A DNA stretch of 64,000 nt, taken from contig NZ_JANIGO010000001.1 in assembly GCF_024518835.1 (NCBI RefSeq), forward strand, positions 806,001 to 870,000. The letters are read 5' to 3'. Below the pieces are notes generated by a model that saw only the letters and a list, made by a program, of their open reading frames with translations, was not told the DNA's origin and did no database searches. This DNA is from Limnobacter humi. Its GTDB lineage: Bacteria > Pseudomonadota > Gammaproteobacteria > Burkholderiales > Burkholderiaceae_B. The position numbers were made by a program, and so were the translations under genes. Each line of letters opens with the position of its first letter. The first letter of the stretch is position 1. Shown here piece by piece: positions 27,879 through 34,738 of the stretch.

Positions 27879-29612
27879 ATGTCCGCACCACGACGCAAAC
27901 GCACCCGTGCACTCAAAAAACCCGGGCTCACCCGACGAGCCTTTCTGCGCGGTTTGGGTTTGGGCGCCGCCACCATGGCGGGTGCCACTGCACTGAGTGG
28001 CTGTGGTAGCGACAACAACAGCACCCCTGTTGATGCGCGCACCAACCCCAACGAGGTTCCAACACAGAAAGTGTCGTTCTTGCACAGCGTGGCCAGTGGT
28101 GACCCCACCGCCAACAGTGTGATGCTGTGGACTCGGATTACACCCGAAAACACCAACCGCAGTGTGGCGGGCCAGGTGGATGTGTTCAAGGATGAGGCCT
28201 TGACACAAACGGTTAAAACACTGCCATTTCAAACCGATGCCAGCCGCGACTTCACCGTCAAGCTGGACTGTACCGGCCTGGAGGCCGACACCATTTATTT
28301 CTACCAGTTTCTCAGCAACGGCGTTCGCAGCCCCAAAGCCCGCACACGCACCATGCCCAGTACAGCCAGCAAGCGTGCGCTAAATCTGGGTGTGGTCAGC
28401 TGCTCCTCATTGGGCCATGGGTTTTTCAATGCCTATGCGCAACTGGCCAAGCGCAACGACTTGGATGCCATCGTTCACCTGGGCGATTACATTTACGAAT
28501 ACGGCACCAATGAATACGGCAGTGTTCGGCCCTATGAACCTGCAAACGAAATCACGACGCTGGCCGATTACCGCATGCGCCATGCGCAGTACAAACGCGA
28601 TGAAGACCTGGCTGCCCTGCACTTAAAGTTCCCCTTCATCACGATTTGGGACGACCACGAATCGGCTGATAATTCGTACACCGAGGGGGCCAACAACCAC
28701 ACCGAAGGGGCAGAGGGCAAGTGGGTGGACCGCAAGGCCTTTGCACAACAGGCCTACGATGAATGGATGCCCATCCGACTGCCAGAGCCCGGCAACCGCA
28801 ACAAGATTTTCCGCCACATTCCACTGGGCGGTTTGGCCGATCTCTTCCTGCTTGATACCCGCCTGTACGATCGGGATACTCCTGCCGGTACGCCGATCAA
28901 CCCAGCTGAAGGGAACACCTCCAGCACGGATCGACACATGATGGGTGAAGAGCAATACAACTTCCTCATCAACGGTTTGCGCCAGTCACAAACCCCTTGG
29001 AAACTGGTGGGTAACCAGGTGGTGTTTCACCAGTGGATTCTCAAACCCGGCGTGAACAATCCCGCGCCCGGTCCGGTGAATGATGTGCTCGGCCCCTCCG
29101 GACTGAATGGCGACGCTTGGGATTCCTACGGTGCCGAACGTCAACGCATCATCAACGCACTGAAAGGTGCCGATGGCGGCGCTGCCGTCAACAATGTGGT
29201 GATTTTGACGGGCGATGTGCACAGCGCCTGGGTGGCAGACATCACGGACAACCCAAACCTGCCCATCAGCCAGGCGGGCGGTTACAACCCACTGACTGGC
29301 GATGGCAGCGTTGCGGTTGAGTTTGTCGTCACCTCGGTGACCTCGCCTGGTTTGCCCATCCCCGATGAGGTGGTTCAAGCCATTCGGCTTACCAGCCCGC
29401 ACATCAAGCACGTGAAAATGAGCGAGCGCGGCTACAGCCTGCTGAAAGTTACCGAAGACAAAGTGACGTGCGAATACTGGGCGGTCAGCACCATCACCGA
29501 GCGTGGTGGTAGCGAACAACTGTCCGCCAGCTTTGATGTGATCAAAGACAGCAACCGGATCCAGTCCGGCCTGCCAGGGCTTCCCGGACCGTTGGCAGGA
29601 CTATTGGGCTAG
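27879..29612 (+). CDS. phoD: PhoD-type alkaline phosphatase/phosphodiesterase, Tat-exported lipoprotein
   Basis: A 577-residue protein. The Tat signal LTRRAFLRGLGLGAA ends in a lipobox LSGC followed by GSDNN, almost the same as in PhoX. The catalytic domain has VASGDPTANSVMLWTRI, LGDYIYEYG, WDDHESADN and TGDVHSAWVADI, the metal ligands of PhoD. It hydrolyses phosphomono- and diesters outside the inner membrane using Fe/Ca. Follows phoX by 23 bases. Confidence 0.92.
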   Translation: MSAPRRKRTRALKKPGLTRRAFLRGLGLGAATMAGATALSGCGSDNNSTPVDARTNPNEVPTQKVSFLHSVASGDPTANSVMLWTRITPENTNRSVAGQVDVFKDEALTQTVKTLPFQTDASRDFTVKLDCTGLEADTIYFYQFLSNGVRSPKARTRTMPSTASKRALNLGVVSCSSLGHGFFNAYAQLAKRNDLDAIVHLGDYIYEYGTNEYGSVRPYEPANEITTLADYRMRHAQYKRDEDLAALHLKFPFITIWDDHESADNSYTEGANNHTEGAEGKWVDRKAFAQQAYDEWMPIRLPEPGNRNKIFRHIPLGGLADLFLLDTRLYDRDTPAGTPINPAEGNTSSTDRHMMGEEQYNFLINGLRQSQTPWKLVGNQVVFHQWILKPGVNNPAPGPVNDVLGPSGLNGDAWDSYGAERQRIINALKGADGGAAVNNVVILTGDVHSAWVADITDNPNLPISQAGGYNPLTGDGSVAVEFVVTSVTSPGLPIPDEVVQAIRLTSPHIKHVKMSERGYSLLKVTEDKVTCEYWAVSTITERGGSEQLSASFDVIKDSNRIQSGLPGLPGPLAGLLG

Positions 29613-29622
29613 CATGTCGGGT

Positions 29623-29661
29623 AAGATCCGGTTTCACCTGTATTGACGGCAACCGGATCTT
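29623..29661 (+). other. Long perfect stem-loop between phoD and the acyltransferase
   Basis: AAGATCCGGTT (29623-29633) and AACCGGATCTT (29651-29661) are perfect 11-base inverted arms with a 17-base loop. There is no T-run. The right arm covers the leader just before the acyltransferase ATG at 29667, so it could lower read-through or translation of that gene. Confidence 0.55.
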
Positions 29662-29666
29662 CCAAC

Positions 29667-30572
29667 ATGGCCTTGTCCAAGCTTCTACCCAAACACTTCA
29701 CTGGCATTCTCACGGTGGTCCTCATGACCACCTGCATCACATTCTGGTTTGTGGTCATGCTGCCGTTCATCGTGCTGCGTTTGGTGCCCCTGCATGCCAT
29801 GCAGCGCTGGGCCTCAGGCTGCTGTGTTGCCATTGCCACCTGGTGGGTGGGCAGCAACAAACAAATCTACGCACTGATGCATGGCGGCCAACAGGCCACT
29901 GTCAACATCCAGGGCCAGTTCAAACCCCACAGCAGCTATTTGGTGGTCAGCAACCACAGCGCTTGGGCCGACATCGTCGTCCTGTTTGACGTGCTGCATG
30001 GACACAGCCCGTTTGGGCGTTTTTTCCTGAAGCAACAACTGATGTGGGTGCCTATTGTGGGCGTGGTGTGCTGGGCCATGGATTTTCCCTTCATGAAGCG
30101 CCACAGCCGCCAGGCCATCGCCAAAAACCCAGCCCTGGCCACGCAGGACCTGGAAACCACTCGACGGGCCTGCGCCGTTTACAAAGAAAGCCCGGCCACC
30201 GTCATCAACTTTCTGGAAGGCACCCGCTTCACGCCAGCCAAACAGGCCAAAACCAAATCACCATACCAACACTTGCTCAGCCCCAAGTACGGCGGTCTGT
30301 CGGCTGCATTGAACGCCATGGGTGAACAGTTTGCTGGTTTGGTGAATGTGACCATTGCATACAAGCCCGTGCAGGGCAACATCACCTGGTCGTGGCTGTG
30401 CGGTCAACAGGTTGGCATGCACGTCGAGATTGAAATTCTGGACATCCCAACCGACATGATTGCTGGTGATTTCGGCGGCGACCCAGTTTTCAAAGCGGCG
30501 TTCAAGCAGTGGGTCAACGGCTTGTGGGCCGACAAAGATGCCTTGTTAAGCCGCTTGAAGCAAGGTCAGTGA
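29667..30572 (+). CDS. Lysophospholipid acyltransferase family protein (YihG/AGPAT-like)
   Basis: A 301-residue membrane protein with two N-terminal helices. Acyltransferase blocks: NHSAWADI (NHxxxxD catalytic pair), a FFLKQQLMWVPIVG block and FLEGTRFTP (EGTR). This matches the PlsC superfamily, nearest to E. coli YihG, which remodels acyl chains of phosphatidic acid at the inner membrane. A TTG eight codons upstream is an alternative start, but the ATG at 29667 is the better candidate. Placement after phoXD may link to phospholipid changes under phosphate limitation (inference). Confidence 0.82.
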   Translation: MALSKLLPKHFTGILTVVLMTTCITFWFVVMLPFIVLRLVPLHAMQRWASGCCVAIATWWVGSNKQIYALMHGGQQATVNIQGQFKPHSSYLVVSNHSAWADIVVLFDVLHGHSPFGRFFLKQQLMWVPIVGVVCWAMDFPFMKRHSRQAIAKNPALATQDLETTRRACAVYKESPATVINFLEGTRFTPAKQAKTKSPYQHLLSPKYGGLSAALNAMGEQFAGLVNVTIAYKPVQGNITWSWLCGQQVGMHVEIEILDIPTDMIAGDFGGDPVFKAAFKQWVNGLWADKDALLSRLKQGQ

Positions 30573-30595
30573 CTTTCTTCGACCCGCCCCGTGCC

Positions 30596-31138
30596 TCAGT
30601 GTTGATGAGCCCCGCTTGCGGCACCGGCAGGGCCTCGCACCGTCGCTTTCACGGGCATGTCGATTTTCGTGCCATCGGGTTTCTCAAACAGCAGGTTCAA
30701 GTCCACTTGCTGCCCGGCTTCCACAGCCCCCTTGAGGGCCATTAGCATCAGGTGGTTACTGCCAGGCTTTAATTCCAGTGCCTTGCCCGGTTCAATCTCC
30801 AGGCGTTCCAGCATGCGCATGCGCATCACATCACCATCCATGCGCATTTCATGAACTTCAGCCACTTCAGCCACCGGGGTAGACACGCCCACCAAAGCCA
30901 GCTTTTCGGACGATTGAATGGTTAGGTAACCGCCGGTGGCATCCTGCTCCGCCAGCGCAGGGCGCACCCAGGCGTTGCTCACCGTGATCGGTCCCTGCGT
31001 TTGCGCGTCCGCCGGTGTGGCCACCGCCACAGTACCCCCTGCTGATGCAGCGTGTTCATCGTGCCTGGAACAGGCTGCCAACCCCAGGATGGACAGACCC
31101 GTCCAACAAACCAAAGCCACTGTCGTCTTCAAATCCAT
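30596..31138 (-). CDS. PCu(A)C-family periplasmic copper chaperone
   Basis: A protein of about 180 residues. The lipoprotein-like signal ends LGLAAC. The copper motif H-x-M...H-x-M is clear: VHEMRMDG, then about twenty residues later GSNHLMLM. The C-terminus is His-containing (GAHQH). PCu(A)C delivers Cu(I) to the CuA site of cytochrome oxidase and also serves cbb3 oxidases. It starts one base after the stop of the DUF4197 gene; a GTG four codons earlier is possible. Confidence 0.85.
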   Translation of the reverse strand: MDLKTTVALVCWTGLSILGLAACSRHDEHAASAGGTVAVATPADAQTQGPITVSNAWVRPALAEQDATGGYLTIQSSEKLALVGVSTPVAEVAEVHEMRMDGDVMRMRMLERLEIEPGKALELKPGSNHLMLMALKGAVEAGQQVDLNLLFEKPDGTKIDMPVKATVRGPAGAASGAHQH

Positions 31139-31139
31139 C

Positions 31140-31844
31140 TCAACCACCAAACACTTTTTTCAAAATCGAGGCGCCCGCCGCGGCCGGGTTGGCGCGAATT
31201 GATTTTTCCTCTTCTGCAATCATGTGGTACAGGCCATCCAGTGCCTTGCCTGTCACATACCCATCCAGATTGGCTTCCTCCGGTTTTAACAAACCGAATT
31301 TGCTGCCTTTTTCGGCCAGTGCATTGTATTGCTGGGTCACGCCCACTTGCGCTGTTTTGGCCTTCACAATCGGCATCAACAGGGTGGTCAAGTCGGCCTG
31401 TGTTTTGCTGCGGAAGAAATCGGTCACCGCCGTGTCGCCACCTTGCAGCACCTGCTTGGCATCCTGCACGCTCATGTTCTGAATGGCCTTTTGCAACAGG
31501 GTTTTGGCTTGGGGAACGGCCGCCTCAGCGGCCTGGTTCATGGATGTTTCCAGCGTGTCCAGCTGGCCGCTCATGCCCACCATCTTCAGCATTTTCTTGC
31601 TACTTTCCACGGCAGGGGGCAGGGGAATGTGCACGGCCGGATTGTTCAAAAAACCACCGCTTTTGCCCAGGCTGGCCACGGCAGACTCGGCACCCTTGCT
31701 CAGGGTGGTCCGCAAGGCCGAGGCCGCATCGGTGTTGCTGATGCTGCTCAAGTCTGCAGCAAAAGCCACGCTGGATGCAGTCAGCATGGCGACGAATGCG
31801 GCGCAACGGCTGGTTGCCAACAACAGTTCAGTGATTCGGGGCAT
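31140..31844 (-). CDS. DUF4197 exported protein
   Basis: A 234-residue protein with a Sec signal peptide (ATSRCAAFVAMLTASSVAFA) and an all-helical body with AASALRTTLSKGAESAV, LDTLETSMNQAAEAAVP and a C-terminal GASILKKVFGG, matching DUF4197. The function is unknown. The start chosen is the ATG of MPRITELL with GGAG nine bases upstream. Probably co-transcribed with the copper chaperone below. Confidence 0.8.
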   Translation of the reverse strand: MPRITELLLATSRCAAFVAMLTASSVAFAADLSSISNTDAASALRTTLSKGAESAVASLGKSGGFLNNPAVHIPLPPAVESSKKMLKMVGMSGQLDTLETSMNQAAEAAVPQAKTLLQKAIQNMSVQDAKQVLQGGDTAVTDFFRSKTQADLTTLLMPIVKAKTAQVGVTQQYNALAEKGSKFGLLKPEEANLDGYVTGKALDGLYHMIAEEEKSIRANPAAAGASILKKVFGG

Positions 31845-31901
31845 GGCGGGGTCTCCGGTGTGATCAACCCTGTCAGTGTAAGGCATGCACAACCCAACAA
31901 G

Positions 31902-32843
31902 TCAGGGCTTTGCCATGCCAACGGCTTGCGCCGCTAAACGTTGACGGCTGCTGGCAATCGCCTGCTGAATTTGCGGCACCATGCCCTGCGCCACCCGTTC
32001 GCCCTCCAGCAGAAACTCATGGCGCTGGTCTAGGTTCAGCGCATCAGCATGTTGAACACTGGGTTGAATCACCACATCTGCACGTGCCAACTCGGCCTTG
32101 ATGGCCTGCTGACTCAAGATATTGATGCTTTGGTCCAGCAAACCCCACCACCCCATATTGCCAACACCTTTCTTGGGTCGGGCCGAAATATCCACGGCAA
32201 TCACCACATCGGCGCCCATGTCGCGGGCTGTGTTCACCGGCACAGGGCTCACCAAACCGCCATCCACGTACTGGCGGTTGCCAATCTGCGTGGGTAAAAA
32301 CACGTTGGGAATGCTGCAGGAGGCACGAACCGCCTGCCCGGTGTTGCCGTAGTTGAACACCACCTTCTCGCCACTGGCCAGGTCGGTGGCCACGGCCGCG
32401 TAACGCAAAGGGAAAGCCTGAATCGGCTTGTTCTTCACCTGCACATTCACAAATTGCTGCAATTTCTCGCCGATCAGGAAGCCTTTGCTGCTCAAAGTCA
32501 GATCTCGAATGTCGTTTTCGGTCATGTTCAGGGCCGCGCGCTGCAATTCAAATGCACTCATGCCACTGGCGTACAGGGCACCCACAAAGCTGCCTGCACT
32601 GGTGCCCACCACGATCTGCGGTTTAATCCCCTGGCTTTCCAGCACCTTGATCACGCCCACATGGGCAAAGCCTTTCACGCCACCGCCGCCCAGCACCAAC
32701 GCCACCACGGGTTCACGCACCTTCACGGGCTCGGCCACTGGCGCAGCAGGCTCGGGTGTGGGGTCGCGATTGAATGCTGCGCAGGACGCCAGAAACAATG
32801 CCGACAAACCCAGCGAAAACAGCGTGAACACCTTGATTTTCAT
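31902..32843 (-). CDS. Patatin-like phospholipase, RssA/YchK-like lipoprotein
   Basis: A 313-residue protein. The signal ends with lipobox LASC. The patatin catalytic dyad is present: oxyanion loop GGGGVKGFAHVG, nucleophile GTSAG (about 81-85) and DGG with the catalytic Asp (about 195). Expected to be a serine acyl hydrolase on the periplasmic face or outer membrane. The 164-base divergent region to fdhB presumably holds both promoters, but I see no clear operator there. Confidence 0.85.
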   Translation of the reverse strand: MKIKVFTLFSLGLSALFLASCAAFNRDPTPEPAAPVAEPVKVREPVVALVLGGGGVKGFAHVGVIKVLESQGIKPQIVVGTSAGSFVGALYASGMSAFELQRAALNMTENDIRDLTLSSKGFLIGEKLQQFVNVQVKNKPIQAFPLRYAAVATDLASGEKVVFNYGNTGQAVRASCSIPNVFLPTQIGNRQYVDGGLVSPVPVNTARDMGADVVIAVDISARPKKGVGNMGWWGLLDQSINILSQQAIKAELARADVVIQPSVQHADALNLDQRHEFLLEGERVAQGMVPQIQQAIASSRQRLAAQAVGMAKP

Positions 32844-33007
32844 GACTTTTAGGGGAATTAGACCTGTTGGGCCGGAAGTTTACTGCAGTGCAGCAGCAGC
32901 GTGTGGATACGACCCACTAATGTGCACAAGGTTCCACTTGCCGCAGGCCGAAAGCCCATTGTAAGCTGACCATGGCTTGATCAAAGCCCCGCAACGGAGT
33001 ATCCAGC

Positions 33008-34738
33008 ATGTCCCGCGTGATTCCGGTGGTGCCGATTCCACAGCACCCTGCCCCCCCCACACCGCCCGTGCGGCAGGGTCCCAAAGGCCGCCAGCCCGAT
33101 GCGCTCGCGCTGGCCCACGTGCAAGCCATATTGAACACCCCAGTGCTGCGGCGGGATCACCTCATTGAATACCTGCACAAGCTGAATGACCACCATGGTC
33201 ACCTGGCCCCACGTCACATTGCAGCCCTGGCCCACCTCATGAACCTGGCGCAGGTGGAGGTGTTTGAAGTGGCCACGTTCTACCACCACTTTCAGGTGGT
33301 GGACCATGACCATGGTGTCGCCCCCCGCGCCATCGTGCGGGTTTGCCAAAGTCCCAGTTGTCGCATGGCAGGCTCGGCGACCTTGATGGCTGGCATAGCG
33401 CAAGCCCTGCCCACCGACTGTCGGCTCGAGGCTGTGCCCTGCATCGGCCGTTGCGAACAAGCCCCGGCTGTGGCGATCGGTCAGCATGAAATGGGGCACG
33501 CCCAGTGTGAAACGGTGCTGTCGGTTTTGCAGCAACAAACCATTCAGGCTCAAGCGTTGAGCCCGGAATCCTTGAGCGATTATCTTCAACGACACGGGTA
33601 TTCCAGCTGGCTTTCGCTGAAGTCTGCGCAAGTGTCCCCGGAATCCGCCATCGAACTCCTCGAGCAGAGTGGTTTGCGTGGTTTGGGGGGCGCTGGTTTT
33701 CCGGCGGGTCGGAAATGGCGAATTGTTCGCAATCAGCCCGGCCAACATTGGCTTGCTGTGAATATCGACGAAGGTGAACCCGGCACCTTCAAAGACCGCA
33801 CCTACCTGGAGCAACACCCCCACCAGTTTCTTGAGGGTGTCTTGATCGCAGCCGAAGTGGTTCAAGCCCAACAGGTCATCCTGTACCTGCGAGATGAATA
33901 CCACGCGCTTCGACACCGGCTGACCCAGGAAATCGCGGCGCTTCAACACCACTGGCGTGGGCATTCGCTCCCCAATATCGAGCTTCGCCGCGGCGCTGGC
34001 GCTTATGTGTGTGGCGAAGAAAGCGCCATGCTGGAATCGATTGAAGGCAAACGCGGTGTGCCACGGCAGCGGCCACCGTATGTGGCACAGCAGGGTTTGT
34101 TCGGCCACCCCACACTGGTCCACAACGCTGAAACCCTGTATTGGGTGCCCAAACTGCTGCGCGAGGGAACCGATTGGTTTACCCGCGCGGGTCGACATGG
34201 TCGCCAGGGGCTGCGTTCCTTCTCCGTCTCAGGCCGGGTGGCCAAACCCGGTGTTGCGCTGGCACCGGCTGGGATTACCCTGCGTGAACTGGTGGATGAA
34301 TACTGTGGCGGCATGCAGACCGGGCACACTTTGTATGGTTATCTGCCAGGGGGAGCCTCCGGCGGAATGCTGCCTGCCGCGCTGGCCGACATTCCACTGG
34401 ACTTTGACACCCTGCAAGAGCATGGCTGTTTTATTGGTTCTGCCGCCGTGGTGGTGTTCTCCCAAATGGACTCAGCCCTGGACATTGCCCGGCATCTCAT
34501 GAACTTCTTTGTGCATGAAAGTTGCGGACAGTGCACCCCGTGTCGCAGTGGCACCGAAAAAGCCAGCCAGTTAATGCAGCAAAACCACTGGAACATTCCA
34601 TTGCTCCAGGATTTGTCGCAGGTCATGCGGGATGCCTCCATTTGTGGACTGGGCCAGGCGGCCCCCAACCCGCTGGACTGCCTGCTGCGCCACTTTCCTC
34701 ACGAAGTGCCCAAGGCGGGAACCGGAGAGGTCGCATGA
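33008..34738 (+). CDS. fdhB: NAD-dependent formate dehydrogenase beta subunit (NuoE-NuoF fusion)
   Basis: A 576-residue fusion. The N-terminal third is a NuoE-type thioredoxin-like [2Fe-2S] domain (Cys in CQSPSCRMAG and CIGRCEQAP). The rest is NuoF: FMN/NAD site LRGLGGAGFPAGRKW, then DEGEPGTFKDR, GAGAYVCGEESAMLESIEG and the [4Fe-4S] ligands ESCGQCTPCRSGT. This is the diaphorase subunit passing electrons from formate to NAD+, as in Methylobacterium Fdh1B. The ATG has GGAG eight bases upstream. Its stop overlaps the alpha subunit start as ATGA. Confidence 0.9.
   Translation: MSRVIPVVPIPQHPAPPTPPVRQGPKGRQPDALALAHVQAILNTPVLRRDHLIEYLHKLNDHHGHLAPRHIAALAHLMNLAQVEVFEVATFYHHFQVVDHDHGVAPRAIVRVCQSPSCRMAGSATLMAGIAQALPTDCRLEAVPCIGRCEQAPAVAIGQHEMGHAQCETVLSVLQQQTIQAQALSPESLSDYLQRHGYSSWLSLKSAQVSPESAIELLEQSGLRGLGGAGFPAGRKWRIVRNQPGQHWLAVNIDEGEPGTFKDRTYLEQHPHQFLEGVLIAAEVVQAQQVILYLRDEYHALRHRLTQEIAALQHHWRGHSLPNIELRRGAGAYVCGEESAMLESIEGKRGVPRQRPPYVAQQGLFGHPTLVHNAETLYWVPKLLREGTDWFTRAGRHGRQGLRSFSVSGRVAKPGVALAPAGITLRELVDEYCGGMQTGHTLYGYLPGGASGGMLPAALADIPLDFDTLQEHGCFIGSAAVVVFSQMDSALDIARHLMNFFVHESCGQCTPCRSGTEKASQLMQQNHWNIPLLQDLSQVMRDASICGLGQAAPNPLDCLLRHFPHEVPKAGTGEVA
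33547..33563. repeat. Copy of the dispersed GGCTCA-N5-TGAGCC palindrome (inside fdhB)
   Basis: Perfect core GGCTCA-AGCGT-TGAGCC, with upstream TTCA as in the copies at 1521 and 18918. A one-mismatch copy lies in fdhA at 35328-35344. Confidence 0.45.
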
